Shown piece after piece: positions 25,874-37,181 of a stretch of 64,000 nucleotides of DNA. The position numbers were made by a program, and so were the translations under genes. Position 1 is the stretch's first letter. Each line of letters opens with the position of its first letter. The notes beneath the pieces were generated by a model, which was not told the DNA's origin, made no database searches, and saw nothing but the letters and a program-made list of their open reading frames with translations. Source of the DNA: Planctomycetota bacterium (GTDB taxonomy: Bacteria > Planctomycetota > Phycisphaerae > Phycisphaerales > UBA1924); contig JAFLCN010000004.1 of the NCBI GenBank assembly GCA_017303555.1, positions 1 through 64,000 of the forward strand. Direction: 5' to 3'.

Positions 25874-26566
25874 TTACTTCTTCGCAGCGTCCGCCACCTT
25901 CTTGGCCTTGCCGCGATAGAGGCGGATGGCCGGGCGGACCTCGATGATCCCGGTATTCGCACCCGGAACCGAGCCCTTGACGAGCAGGAGGTTGTTGGCT
26001 TCGTCGATGCGGACGATGTCGAGCGAGCGGCATGTGCGACGAACAGCGCCCATGTGGCCGGCCATCTTCTTGCCCTTGGCAAGGCCGCCGCCGAAGCCGC
26101 GGTTCGAGCAGAGCGAGCCGATCGAGCCGGGTGAGCGGTGCTTACGTTCGGTGCCGTGCGAGGCGTACTGGCCCTTGAAGTGCCAGCGCTTCATGGTGCC
26201 CTGGAAGCCCTTGCCCTTGCTCGTGCCGATCACGTCGACGAACAAGGTGCCGGCGAAGTCCTTGACGGTGAGCGCCTGGCCGAGGGAGTAGTTGCCCGCG
26301 TCCTTTTCTTCCACGCGGAATTCGCGGTGGACGCGCTGCGGGCCGACGCCGGCCTTGGCATCGTGGCCGATGACGGGAATCGTCGAGCGGCGTGCCTTGA
26401 TTTCTTCGAAGCCGATCTGAACCGCCGTGTAGCCGTCCTTCTCCTTCGAGCGGACCTGCGTCACGACGCAGGGGCCGAGTGCAAGAACGGTAACGGGAAC
26501 GTTGACGCCGGCGTCATTGAACACGCGGGTCATGCCGACTTTGCGACCGAGCAGCGAGAGTGCCAT
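25874..26566 (-). CDS. rplC: 50S ribosomal protein L3
   Basis: Binds near the 3' end of 23S rRNA and helps start assembly; its loop reaches the peptidyl-transferase centre. 230 residues: MALSLLGRKVGMTRVFNDAG, then KGKGFQGTMKRWHFKGQYAS, HGTERKHRSPGSIGSLCSNR and GKKMAGHMGAVRRTCRSLDI are diagnostic. Confidence 0.97.
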   Translation of the reverse strand: MALSLLGRKVGMTRVFNDAGVNVPVTVLALGPCVVTQVRSKEKDGYTAVQIGFEEIKARRSTIPVIGHDAKAGVGPQRVHREFRVEEKDAGNYSLGQALTVKDFAGTLFVDVIGTSKGKGFQGTMKRWHFKGQYASHGTERKHRSPGSIGSLCSNRGFGGGLAKGKKMAGHMGAVRRTCRSLDIVRIDEANNLLLVKGSVPGANTGIIEVRPAIRLYRGKAKKVADAAKK

Positions 26567-26655
26567 ATGGAAACCCTTCCTGAAAGGCGGCGTTTTGTGA
26601 GAGGCTCCTCCATCGGGGAGCGTCGTGCCGCGAATTGTCGATCGAATCTGTTTCG

Positions 26656-26681
26656 ACGAAAAAGGGCCTGAAAACAGGCCC
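26656..26681 (-). terminator. Intrinsic-terminator-like attenuator between rpsJ and rplC
   Basis: On the minus strand GGGCCTG-TTTT-CAGGCCC is followed at once by TTTTTCGTC. It starts about 14 bases after the rpsJ stop and lies 90 bases before rplC. By shape it is a complete intrinsic terminator inside an essential operon, so regulated or partial read-through must be assumed. Confidence 0.75.
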
Positions 26682-26694
26682 CGAGTGAACGAAC

Positions 26695-27003
<309 letters not shown>

Positions 27004-27344
27004 CGAGAAATCGCTCCGTTTCAAAGATTGAGTGGTCGGGACAGTGCAACGCGGGCAGAAAACCCTGGGAGTGCGATCGGTCGCGCCCCCGCAGCAGGTT
27101 TTCGACTGGTGCGTAGCCGAGAAGCATAGGCCCCGCCCCGAACGGGTCAACCCGTGAAGTCCACCCGAGCGAGGGAATCGCGGACGCCGGAAGATGCCGG
27201 CAGCAACCGGAGTGGTCAAAACCGCGGATGTTTGGAGCGGAAACGACGAATAGGGCGAGTTCGGCCGGAATTGCCGATGATAATTCGGGCCTGAAACGGC
27301 CCGCAGACGGCCCCATGTGAACCCAAGCGTGGAAGGAACCACGG
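27004..27344. promoter_or_regulatory. Divergent intergenic region, S10 operon promoter region
   Basis: These 341 bases hold no gene I can support. They must contain the main promoter of the ribosomal superoperon on the minus strand and the promoter of the secreted protein at 27345 on the plus strand. A GATAAT at 27279-27284 is a possible plus-strand -10 element, without a convincing -35. No clear minus-strand consensus is visible. Confidence 0.4.
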
Positions 27345-28832
27345 ATGATGATCGGAACCGGACGGAATTTCTTGATCCTTGCGGGCGTGCTGAGCCTGTG
27401 CTGCAATGCCATCGGGCAGGGAAGCGGAAAGCTGTCGGGGGGAGGATCCTCGACGCCCGCGGGCGCCCCCACCACGACTCCTGCGCCGACGATCGGCGCC
27501 GTTCGTTTCAACGAGAAGCCCCTGCGGGTCGAGACGATGGGGTTGACGATGTCGCTGCCGGTTGGATCGAGCGCGAGTTCGACCGCGATTGCGAACCAGG
27601 CCGCGGTGCAGGTGACGGGGCCGGACAGCAAGTGGATGTCGGGCGCGCGCGTGCTCGAGAGCAGCGATCTGAATCTCACGCTGCAACAGGTCGCCGATGC
27701 GAATTTGAGGACACAGCTCGGCGCCGACGCCGTGATCGTGGGCGGCGAAGGGCCAACCGGCGCGCAGCTCATCGAGCGGTCGCAGAATCTGATCATCGGG
27801 GCGTTGCCTGCGGAGCGTTTCTACGTGCTCGGGCCGAAAGATCCGGATCCGAAGCACGCCGGGCGTCCGCGCCTGGTGTACGGCGTGACGTTCATCAAGC
27901 TCGCGCCGGGGCGATTTGCATGCTTTGAATCGAGCTGCGGCGAAGCGGACCTCACACGTTCGAAGCCGGAGATGGAAGCGATGATGGCGACGGCAAGCTT
28001 TGTGGATGCCGCGAGCCTGGAAAGTTCGAAGCGTGCGCTGCTCGATGCGGGCGACCACTTTCTGAAGGGACTGGACGAGGCGGCTTTGCGTTCGGCTGCG
28101 CTCGAGGCGAAGGAAACCTGGTGGCGTCTGTACGTGCCTTCGAGCACCGGGGCGGACATGGACGCGAAAGAGGTCGGCTATCGCCGGATCCGCACGTCCA
28201 TCGGAAAGCGGGGTCAACTCGATCCGACACGCGATCCGAAGAAATTTGCGGGCGCCGATCTGGACGAGGGGATCCTGGTGCAGGTGGATTTCCGGGGCGT
28301 TCTGGGTGAGTCGAACGACGCGCTCACCGATTCGCAGGGAATCTTCTTCCAGACGTTCGATCGCAAGGACGAGATGTGGAGCCTGAGCACGCGGGTTCGC
28401 CAGGGGAAGAACGATCGCACGAGCACGGAGCTCGGAACGCGCAAGGGAAACCAGCTGACCGTGAAGCGAACCGATCGCCCGGCGACGACGCTGATCGTGC
28501 CGGATCGTGCGTACCTGTCGCGGGTGGAATCGTTCCTGGTGCAGCGGATGCTGATCGGGGCACGCCTGACGACCGAGTTCGGTTTCAACACCTTCTCGTC
28601 GGAATCCGACCTGATTGAAGTTCGGCGGGAGCAGGTCGAGCAGCCGGCGGACAAGCCGAAGTTCTATCGGGTCACGACCAGACTGGGGTCGGGCGCGCCG
28701 ACGCAGGTGGCGATGTGCCGCGAGAACGGGGAACTGGTCTTTGCCGATCTGCCGGGGGGTGTGAAGGTGGAGCCCTCATCGCTGGACAAGCTGGCGAAGC
28801 TGTGGAAATCGAAGGGGCTGCCGCTGGATTGA
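27345..28832 (+). CDS. Secreted protein of unknown function
   Basis: 495 residues. An N-terminal signal peptide ([20 protein letters not shown]) lacks a proper lipobox, so it is probably exported and soluble rather than a lipoprotein. A Gly/Ser/Thr/Pro linker runs to about residue 50, and the rest is an alpha/beta protein without a domain I recognise. Features include [40 protein letters not shown] and a C-terminal strand-rich part ([20 protein letters not shown]). Monocistronic and divergent from the S10 operon. Probably a lineage-specific envelope protein. Confidence 0.7.
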   Translation: MMIGTGRNFLILAGVLSLCCNAIGQGSGKLSGGGSSTPAGAPTTTPAPTIGAVRFNEKPLRVETMGLTMSLPVGSSASSTAIANQAAVQVTGPDSKWMSGARVLESSDLNLTLQQVADANLRTQLGADAVIVGGEGPTGAQLIERSQNLIIGALPAERFYVLGPKDPDPKHAGRPRLVYGVTFIKLAPGRFACFESSCGEADLTRSKPEMEAMMATASFVDAASLESSKRALLDAGDHFLKGLDEAALRSAALEAKETWWRLYVPSSTGADMDAKEVGYRRIRTSIGKRGQLDPTRDPKKFAGADLDEGILVQVDFRGVLGESNDALTDSQGIFFQTFDRKDEMWSLSTRVRQGKNDRTSTELGTRKGNQLTVKRTDRPATTLIVPDRAYLSRVESFLVQRMLIGARLTTEFGFNTFSSESDLIEVRREQVEQPADKPKFYRVTTRLGSGAPTQVAMCRENGELVFADLPGGVKVEPSSLDKLAKLWKSKGLPLD

Positions 28833-28947
28833 GGGCGGGATGGGCGGACTGCTTCCAGCCGGAAAATCCGAATGAGGAGCCGGGGATTTGGTCTGTGGAA
28901 CCGCGCGTCTGCCATGCAGAAGCGTGCTTCTTGCGGAAAGCCGAGAA

Positions 28948-28963
28948 CTGATCGCTGAAAGCT
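28948..28963. repeat. Dispersed repeat AGCTTTCRGCGATCAG, copy 3 (inverted)
   Basis: CTGATCGCTGAAAGCT, the reverse complement of AGCTTTCAGCGATCAG, in the 157-base gap between the secreted protein gene and ruvB. Same core as the copy at 2598 and the interrupted one at 17437. Confidence 0.55.
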
Positions 28964-28989
28964 CCTCGCCCTCCTGCTACTTTGTGTGC

Positions 28990-30030
28990 ATGGCGACGGA
29001 TCGTCTTATCGGCGCAGGGGCGAGCGCGGACCCGCGTGAGGAGCAGCGGAACTGGGCGCTGCGCCCGACGAACATCGACGAGTATGTCGGCCAGGAGGAC
29101 CTGATCGAGCGACTTCGGATCGCGATCGGTGCCGCGAAGAAGCGGAACGAGCCGTGCGAGCACGGGCTGTTTCACGGGCCGCCGGGATTGGGAAAGACGA
29201 CACTGGCGCACCTGATCGCGACCGAGATGGGTTCGGGCATTCACGTCACGAGCGGACCGGTCTTGAGCAAGGGGACGGACCTTGTCGCGGCATTGACGTC
29301 GCTCCGCGAGCGCGACGTGCTGTTCATCGACGAGGTACACCGGTTGCCGGCGTCGGTGGAAGAGTTCGTCTATCCGGCGATGGAGGATTACCGGATCGAC
29401 GTGCCGGTCGATAGCGGGCTGTCGGCGCGGACGGTGCAGATCCGGTGCAAGCCGTTCACGCTGATCGCCGCGACAACAAGGGCGGGGCTGATCTCAAGCC
29501 CGCTGCGTTCGAGATTCGGCCTCACGCACCACCTGCGTTATTACTCCGAGCCGGAACTGGTTCGCATACTCGAGCGGAGCTGCTCGCTGCTCGGGGTCGC
29601 GGTCGAGCACGGGGGGTGCCTTGCGAGTATCGCGTCGCGATCGCGCGGCACGCCCCGCATCGCCAATCGGCTGCTGCGTCGCATCCGCGACTTTGCGAGC
29701 GTGAAGGGTGACGGCGTGATCCGCCCCACCACCGTCATGCAGGCGTTGAAGCTCGAGGGCGTAGACGACCGGGGACTTGATGAACTCGACCGTGGGTACC
29801 TGCGGATCATCGCCACGACGTACGCGGGCGGGCCGGTGGGCCTGGAAGCGGTCGCGGCGACGATGAACGAGGATTCGGGCACGCTGGAGGACGTCGTCGA
29901 GCCGTTCCTGCTGCAGATCGGGTTTCTGGCGCGGACACGGCGTGGGCGGCAATTGACGCGAGCGGCCTGCGATCACATGGGCATCGCCTGGACCGGCAAC
30001 GAAAATCTGTTTGATGGGCCGGGGGCGTGA
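28990..30030 (+). CDS. ruvB: Holliday junction branch migration ATPase RuvB
   Basis: Hexameric AAA+ motor that drives branch migration with RuvA. 346 residues: Walker A GPPGLGKTT (63-71), Walker B LFIDEVHRLP, sensor/arginine finger RAGLISSPLRSRFGL, winged-helix C-terminus with DRGYLRIIATTYAGGPVGLE and EPFLLQIGFLARTRRGRQLT. I placed the start at the ATG of MATDRLIGAGA, since RuvB proteins begin with a short acidic/basic leader before the RP(T/K) motif. No strong Shine-Dalgarno is visible. ruvA and ruvC are not adjacent. Confidence 0.95.
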   Translation: MATDRLIGAGASADPREEQRNWALRPTNIDEYVGQEDLIERLRIAIGAAKKRNEPCEHGLFHGPPGLGKTTLAHLIATEMGSGIHVTSGPVLSKGTDLVAALTSLRERDVLFIDEVHRLPASVEEFVYPAMEDYRIDVPVDSGLSARTVQIRCKPFTLIAATTRAGLISSPLRSRFGLTHHLRYYSEPELVRILERSCSLLGVAVEHGGCLASIASRSRGTPRIANRLLRRIRDFASVKGDGVIRPTTVMQALKLEGVDDRGLDELDRGYLRIIATTYAGGPVGLEAVAATMNEDSGTLEDVVEPFLLQIGFLARTRRGRQLTRAACDHMGIAWTGNENLFDGPGA

Positions 30031-30046
30031 ACGCCGCGGATCCCGA

Positions 30047-30808
30047 TCAACGCTTGCCGGCGGGCTCGCGCATCGACTTGGCCAGCTCTTCTTCGATGTA
30101 AAGGATGCACTGGCAGGAAGCGCAGCGGGTGAGCTTTCCGGAAACGAGGAGGCCGTTGACGGCTTCCACGGGGATCGCCATCATGCACGAACCGCAGTGG
30201 TACTCGTGGCGGCGGCGGTCGGCTTCTTCGATGTGGGCCATCGCCTCGTCGCCCCGCGTCTGGACCAGTCGCTCGAAGACCGTCAGCGTTTCCTTCGAGA
30301 GCTCTTTGGCAAGCGTGTCGCGCTCGGTCTGAAGGGCTGCGAGCTTGTCCTTGATTTCGGCGGCACGCTGGTCGCGCTCGCTGACGGCCTTGGCCTGGAT
30401 GCGTTCGCGTTCGGCGCGGTTCTTCAGAAGCTCTTCGACCTGGCGCTTCAGTTCCTCGGCCTTGGCCATCTGCTCGAGCGCCGAAGTTTCCTGGCGATCG
30501 CGTTCGGCCTTCAGCGTGTTCACCTCGGTGAGGAACGCCTTGTATTCCTTGTTGGTCTGAGCGGAATTCATCTGCTCGCGGATGGTGGCCATCCGGGCGT
30601 CGAGGCGCTTGACCTCGCCCTCGAAGTTTGCGCCGGCCGCGGTGAGCTGCCGGAGCTGTGCTTCGATGGACGTTTTCTTGGCATCCAGCTCGGTGATGAG
30701 CCGGGTCTGCTCGGCGAGGTACTTCTCCGCTGCGCTGAGGCGAGAGCGAAGGCCCCGGTACTGTTTGTCAACTTTAAAGACGCTGAGGAGCTTCGACGTG
30801 ACGTTCAT
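30047..30808 (-). CDS. Coiled-coil protein with C4 zinc ribbon
   Basis: 253 residues. Residues 15-190 form a long antiparallel coiled coil (for example AERDRQETSALEQMAKAEEL). Residues 204-235 form a zinc ribbon with CGSC (205-208) and CASC (229-232), ending QCILYIEE. This layout matches the bacterial zf-RING_7/DUF family, whose members are proposed to bind nucleic acid. The ATG at 30808 is used because the upstream in-frame stretch does not resemble the family. It converges on ruvB with a 16-base gap. Confidence 0.8.
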   Translation of the reverse strand: MNVTSKLLSVFKVDKQYRGLRSRLSAAEKYLAEQTRLITELDAKKTSIEAQLRQLTAAGANFEGEVKRLDARMATIREQMNSAQTNKEYKAFLTEVNTLKAERDRQETSALEQMAKAEELKRQVEELLKNRAERERIQAKAVSERDQRAAEIKDKLAALQTERDTLAKELSKETLTVFERLVQTRGDEAMAHIEEADRRRHEYHCGSCMMAIPVEAVNGLLVSGKLTRCASCQCILYIEEELAKSMREPAGKR

Positions 30809-30871
30809 GTGCACTCCGCCAACAGCCTGAGTGTAGACGCGCAACCCGCTCGGGTCGCTCCGATCGCATGC

Positions 30872-31852
30872 TCAACCGTGAAGCGGGAGCATGAGGCGGA
30901 GCCACCAATACGCGAAGGGTGCAACCAGAAGCGGGGAATCCAGCACATCGAGGATGCCGCCGAATCCGGGCAGGGTTTTTCCCGAATCCTTAATTCCGGC
31001 GTCCCGCTTGAGCAGGCTCATGAGGAGATCGCCCGCCTGGCCGATCAGCCCGAACAAAAAGCCGGTCATCGCCCCAACCCAGACCAAGTGAGCGGGGCGT
31101 TCTTTCCACTCGATGAGCAGGACGCCGACCACGCCGACAACCATCGAGGCGACCACGCCCCCGGCGAGCCCCTCCCACGTCTTTCCGGGGCTGAGCCACA
31201 GAATCAGTTTGCGCTTACCGAACGTGCGTCCGGTGAAATAGGCGCCGATGTCGCACGCCTTCACCATCAGCAGCACCCACGCGACCGTCCAAACGGGATG
31301 CTCACGCCGGATCGCCAGGATGAAGCCGAACATGAGTCCGAGGTAGACAAAGGCGAGCATCGTGCCGCCGGCGGCGGCGATGACTCCCTCTGTGTTCTTG
31401 TGGCGCGAATAGAACCGCAGCGCCACGATCAGAACCAGCACGGCAGAAGAACTGACGATCAGTCCCCCGGTGGCCGGATCCCAGGACGGACCGAGCGTCG
31501 AACCGCTGGGGTCGAAATTGCGGGGGATGAACGACGAGACGCAGAGGCCGAAGAACGCCGCCAGGGTGGTGATGCGACGTGAGGCGTCGATCGCCTTGTC
31601 GTGGAGGATGTCGGCCAGCTCGCGGGCGGCCATGATGCTCAGGCCGACCATCACGACGAACAGGATGATCCCCGGAGGCAGCGTGGGATGCGGATATCCG
31701 AGGCGTGTAAACCACTCCGGGCACGGGAGCTGGTCGAGGAACCCGTCGAGCCAGAGCAGCCCGAGCAGGAGGGCGATCAGAACCGGTCCGAGCAGCAGAC
31801 GATCACGCACAGCCGTCTCCCGACGAGAGAGGGCCGGCGGCATCCGAGTCAT
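30872..31852 (-). CDS. cdsA: Phosphatidate cytidylyltransferase
   Basis: Makes CDP-diacylglycerol from phosphatidate and CTP at the inner membrane. About 326 residues with seven to eight hydrophobic helices. The C-terminal signature region reads SLLKRDAGIKDSGKTLPGFG then GILDVLDS. It keeps the KR, KD and final D but has Phe for the signature His and Val for the Arg. The start at 31852 overlaps the end of uppS by 50 bases; a second ATG at 31843 is equally possible. Transcribed after uppS and purA. Confidence 0.88.
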   Translation of the reverse strand: MTRMPPALSRRETAVRDRLLLGPVLIALLLGLLWLDGFLDQLPCPEWFTRLGYPHPTLPPGIILFVVMVGLSIMAARELADILHDKAIDASRRITTLAAFFGLCVSSFIPRNFDPSGSTLGPSWDPATGGLIVSSSAVLVLIVALRFYSRHKNTEGVIAAAGGTMLAFVYLGLMFGFILAIRREHPVWTVAWVLLMVKACDIGAYFTGRTFGKRKLILWLSPGKTWEGLAGGVVASMVVGVVGVLLIEWKERPAHLVWVGAMTGFLFGLIGQAGDLLMSLLKRDAGIKDSGKTLPGFGGILDVLDSPLLVAPFAYWWLRLMLPLHG

Positions 31853-32699
31853 CCAGGCCGCCGAAGCGGCGCGAGCGACCGGCGAATTCACGGATCGCAA
31901 CGTGCAGGCACGACGCATCGAAATCGGGCCAGAGCGTCGAGGTGACGTACATCTCCGCGTAGCTGATCTGCCAGAGCAGGTAATTGCTGACGCGCAGTTC
32001 GCCCGCCGTGCGGATGAGCAGATCCGGATCGGGGAGATCGGGCGCGTAGAGACGAGAGGCGATCGACTCTTCGGTCACACCTTCGGGCTTGAGCGTGCCC
32101 GCGGCGACCTCGTGCGCAATCTGCTTCGCGGCGTCGGCAAGCTCGGCTCGCGAGCCGTAGTTGACGGCGACACACAGCGTCGGGCCGGTGCAGTTTCGAG
32201 TGGCTTCGACCACGGAATCGAGGGCGGCGAGCACTTCGGGCGGCAGCCCCTCGCGCCGGCCGATCCAGCGGAAGCGAATGTCGTCGCGGACCAGGGCTTC
32301 GCGCTCACCTTCGCAGTAGGCGACGCAGAGCAGCATGAGCGCCTGCACTTCTTCGGGCGGGCGGCGCCAGTTCTCGAGGCTGAACGAGTAGAACGTCATC
32401 GCCTCGACACCCAGGCGACCGGCCTCCTCCACCGTTTCGCGAAGGGCCCGCGCGCCGTTGCGGTGACCGAAGATGCGGGGGAAACCCCGCTGCTTGGCCC
32501 AGCGACCGTTGCCGTCCATGATGACTGCGATGTGACGGGGAATGCGGCGCGGGTCAACATCCGGCAGCCGCCCGAGCGGATCGGCCTTCGAGTATCGCGC
32601 GCGCATCGCCTCGACCCGCGCCAGAACCTCCGGGTTCGATGCGAATGCCGGTGCGGGACGGGAGGGGTTGCTCGTCGCGGAGAGTGGCGTCACAGACAT
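31803..32699 (-). CDS. uppS: Isoprenyl transferase (undecaprenyl diphosphate synthase)
   Basis: Builds the C55 (or similar) cis-polyprenyl diphosphate carrier used for cell-wall precursors. 298 residues. HIAVIMDGNGRWAKQRG carries the catalytic Asp62; FYSFSLENWRRPPEEV and RTAGELRVSNYLLWQISYAE are hallmark segments. About 50 N-terminal residues precede the conserved domain and a Gly/Ser-rich tail overlaps the cdsA start. It lies 27 bases after purA. Confidence 0.94.
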   Translation of the reverse strand: MSVTPLSATSNPSRPAPAFASNPEVLARVEAMRARYSKADPLGRLPDVDPRRIPRHIAVIMDGNGRWAKQRGFPRIFGHRNGARALRETVEEAGRLGVEAMTFYSFSLENWRRPPEEVQALMLLCVAYCEGEREALVRDDIRFRWIGRREGLPPEVLAALDSVVEATRNCTGPTLCVAVNYGSRAELADAAKQIAHEVAAGTLKPEGVTEESIASRLYAPDLPDPDLLIRTAGELRVSNYLLWQISYAEMYVTSTLWPDFDASCLHVAIREFAGRSRRFGGLDDSDAAGPLSSGDGCA

Positions 32700-32726
32700 G
32701 GCACGATAGCAAAGGGTGGAAGAAAA

Positions 32727-34438
<1,712 letters not shown>

Positions 34439-34453
34439 CGCAGAATCGGTTGC

Positions 34454-34954
34454 TTACAGCTTCGGTGAATCGTCTTCGTCGAGGAAGTCGAACTCGAACT
34501 CGTCGCTGTCGTCCGGATCGGGGATCCGCGTCGGGGGCTCGCGACCAGCCACGGGCGCGGCCGGGGCGTCAACGTGGTTCTTTGCCGCGTTCGGGGCCTT
34601 GTTCGGGCCGGAAACTTCGACCATATCTTCGAGCGCTTCCTCGGTGTCGATGTTTGCCGGCTCGCCGTCCACGCGGAAAACGAACAAGAACGGTCCGATG
34701 CTGATCGTGTCGCCGGCGGCGAGTTCAGTCTGACTCACCCGGCGGCGGTTGACGTAGGTGCCGTTGCTCGAACCCAGATCCTTCACCACGGGCTTGGCGG
34801 CATCGATCTGGATCTCGCAGTGCTGACGCGAGACGCCCGGATCCGGCAGGCGGATCTGACAATCGGCTTGCCGCCCGACGATGAAACGAGCACGCTTCAG
34901 CGGAATCTCCCGCTGCGTGCCATCACGATTCACAAGAATGAGGGACGTTTCCAA
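34454..34954 (-). CDS. FHA-domain protein
   Basis: 166 residues. Residues 1-95 are a forkhead-associated domain that binds phosphothreonine peptides: GRQADCQIRLPDPGVSRQHC and VVKDLGSSNGTYVNRRRVSQ include the conserved GR, SRxH and NG residues. The tail is Pro/Ala-rich and ends in an acidic stretch (DPDDSDEFEFDFLDEDDSP). No kinase gene is adjacent, so the partner is elsewhere. Probably a cytosolic adaptor of Ser/Thr kinase signalling. Confidence 0.88.
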   Translation of the reverse strand: METSLILVNRDGTQREIPLKRARFIVGRQADCQIRLPDPGVSRQHCEIQIDAAKPVVKDLGSSNGTYVNRRRVSQTELAAGDTISIGPFLFVFRVDGEPANIDTEEALEDMVEVSGPNKAPNAAKNHVDAPAAPVAGREPPTRIPDPDDSDEFEFDFLDEDDSPKL

Positions 34955-35185
34955 GGCTCGCTATCCTTTCGCCGACTTCAAACCCTCGTCCCAACCCGCC
35001 ATCACTCGGCCAACCCAAGATTCCTTCGCACGCAGGACGATCGCCCAACCCGCGACCGCCAGACCGTGAATCACGCGCGACCAACGAGATCCGACTCCCC
35101 CGCCCCGCTCGCGTCGCCGAACGACGATACCCGAATTCCGCTTCTCCAGCAACGGCCTTCCGCGACGAATCCTCGGGCGCATCCA

Positions 35186-36385
35186 TTGCGCACAGCGGGC
35201 GCGGAATTGCAGCAAGAGTCTGTTCGGTCGCTGTACCTGCATGTTCCGTTCTGCTCCCACAAATGCCACTATTGCGACTTCTACAGCCTCGTGGACACGC
35301 AGGACCGGCAGGAAGCGTTTACTCAACGTCTGATTCAGGAGTTACACGGACTCGCCCCCTTCGCGGCCGGCACGCCACTGGGAACGATCTTTGTGGGCGG
35401 AGGAACGCCCTCGTTGTTGAGGGTGCCGCTGTGGAAACGGCTGCTCGAAGCGCTCACGGATCGGTTTGACCTCAGCGGGATCCGCCAAGGTCGGGGCGAA
35501 TTCACGGTGGAGTGCAATCCGGAATCGGTCTCACCCGAATTGCTCGACACGCTCCGGGGCACCGGAGCCGATCGAATCAGTATGGGGGCTCAGAGTTTCG
35601 ACCGGGCGCACCTGAAAACGCTGGATCGAATCCACAATCCCGAATCCGTTTCCCGCGCCGTTGCGATGGCCCGGAGCGCTGGATTCGAGCGACTGTCGAT
35701 CGATCTCATCTTCGGCATCCCCGGGCAAACACTCGACGATTGGAAGCGAGACTTGGATTCGGCGCTCTCCCTCGGAACCGAGCACCTCTCCTGCTACAAC
35801 CTCACGTACGAACAGGGGACGGCCATGACCGCCCGGCTTGCCCGGGGCGAATTCCAACCGGCGGACGAAGACGTCGAAGTCGATATGTACGAAATGACGG
35901 TTGACCACCTGGCTGCGGCCGGATTCCGACGCTACGAGATCAGCAACTACAGCAAACCCGGGCGCGAGGCGCTGCACAACCTCGCCTATTGGCGACAGGA
36001 GAACTGGCTCGCGGCCGGCCCCTCGGCATCGGGGCATGTCGGCGGCTGGCGATGGAAGAACGTCGCCCGGCTTGACGATTACCTGCGCGCGAGTGCGGAC
36101 GGATTGCCCGAGGTCGCGGATGCGGAAGCGCCGGATCGGGCCCGCGCCTTGCGTGAGCGTGTGTGGACGGGCCTGCGTCTCTGGGAAGGCTTGGATGCGG
36201 AATCGACGATCGCGGCGGCCGGGCAGATTCGAGATTCGGCGGCGCGCGCCCTGCAGGACGCCGTGCATCGCGTTCGCGAGCAGGGCCTGCTTGACGATTC
36301 GGGCGGGCGATGGGTGCTGAATAAACGCGGGATGCTGATCGCGGATTCGATTGTCGTGGACCTGATGGCGGCGCTCGACCGTTAG
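35186..36385 (+). CDS. hemW: Radical SAM protein HemW (heme chaperone family)
   Basis: About 399 residues. The radical-SAM cluster motif FCSHKCHYCDF (Cys23, 27, 30 from the TTG used) has the C-x3-C-x2-CDF form of HemW rather than the CxC of coproporphyrinogen dehydrogenase HemN. The heme-associated HNLAYW motif is also present. TIFVGGGTPSLL, ECNPESVSPELLDTLRGTGA and FGIPGQTLDDW are typical. No ATG precedes the motif in frame; TTG at 35186 or 35207 are the best starts. HemW inserts or delivers heme rather than making porphyrin. It converges with and overlaps the end of the pseudouridine synthase gene. Confidence 0.88.
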   Translation: MRTAGAELQQESVRSLYLHVPFCSHKCHYCDFYSLVDTQDRQEAFTQRLIQELHGLAPFAAGTPLGTIFVGGGTPSLLRVPLWKRLLEALTDRFDLSGIRQGRGEFTVECNPESVSPELLDTLRGTGADRISMGAQSFDRAHLKTLDRIHNPESVSRAVAMARSAGFERLSIDLIFGIPGQTLDDWKRDLDSALSLGTEHLSCYNLTYEQGTAMTARLARGEFQPADEDVEVDMYEMTVDHLAAAGFRRYEISNYSKPGREALHNLAYWRQENWLAAGPSASGHVGGWRWKNVARLDDYLRASADGLPEVADAEAPDRARALRERVWTGLRLWEGLDAESTIAAAGQIRDSAARALQDAVHRVREQGLLDDSGGRWVLNKRGMLIADSIVVDLMAALDR

Positions 36386-37179
36386 TCGCCTTTCTCGGAT
36401 CCGTCCGAATCGCGCGCGGGTGCGGGCTCCTTCGCGCGAGCGGGGTTCATTCCAAGTTTGGTCACAAGACGCTTCAGGTCTGTCGGAAGAGGCGAGAGAA
36501 CATCGACCGGAGTGCCCGTGACCGGGTGGGTGAACGCGATCCGGTGCGCGTGGAGGGCCAGACGCGGCGCACCGCTCGCGATTGCCGGCGGCGCGTAGAG
36601 ATCATCAGCGAAAATCGGGCAGCGGATCGATTCGAGATGGACCCGCAATTGGTGAAGCCGGCCCGTCACGGCGCGGCATTCGAGAAAACTGGCCGCGGGC
36701 GAAGAATCAAGCACGCGGTACGCGGTGGTCGCGGGCTTGCCGCTGCCGGAAATCTTGGCGATCTTCATCTCGCGCCGGTCTCGCAGTTCCTTGACCTCGT
36801 TGATCGGGCGGCGAATCACGCCGGATGCCTGACGGGGCACTCCGGCGACCACAGCGAAGTAGAACTTGCGAATCTCCCGCTCCTCGAACATCGTGCGCAG
36901 GCGGTCGTACGCGGCGGCGCGGATCGCAACAACGAGCAAGCCGCTGGTTTCCCGATCGAGGCGATGGAGCATGCCGAAATCTCGTTCCTTGCCGAGATTC
37001 TGAAGTTGCTTGCCGTAGCTGGCGAACAGCCCGTTGAGGAGCGAGCCGCGATCGTGCCCCGCGCCGGGAGTCGAAACGACGTGCGCGGGTTTCTCGACGA
37101 CAAGCACGTCGTCATCCGCGTAGCGCACCTTGAAAACAACGCGGTCGTTCGGTTCGATGGTGAAGTTGGCCACGGTCAA
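36382..37179 (-). CDS. RluA-family pseudouridine synthase
   Basis: Isomerises uridine to pseudouridine in rRNA or tRNA. About 265 residues: the catalytic motif GMLHRLDRETSGLLVV (Asp75 with the start used), VVEKPAHVVSTPG and GRLHQLRVHLESIRCPI are diagnostic. No S4 domain is seen. There is no ATG at the right place. A TTG at 37179, only two bases after the stop of the upstream gene, or a GTG at 37173 would give the family length and imply translational coupling. RluA, RluC or RluD specificity cannot be decided. Confidence 0.85.
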   Translation of the reverse strand: MTVANFTIEPNDRVVFKVRYADDDVLVVEKPAHVVSTPGAGHDRGSLLNGLFASYGKQLQNLGKERDFGMLHRLDRETSGLLVVAIRAAAYDRLRTMFEEREIRKFYFAVVAGVPRQASGVIRRPINEVKELRDRREMKIAKISGSGKPATTAYRVLDSSPAASFLECRAVTGRLHQLRVHLESIRCPIFADDLYAPPAIASGAPRLALHAHRIAFTHPVTGTPVDVLSPLPTDLKRLVTKLGMNPARAKEPAPARDSDGSEKGD

Positions 37180-37181
37180 CG

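Noticed and set aside
30011..31582. 523-codon plus-strand frame over the zinc-ribbon and cdsA genes
   Set aside because: Antisense shadow; no start context and no domain.
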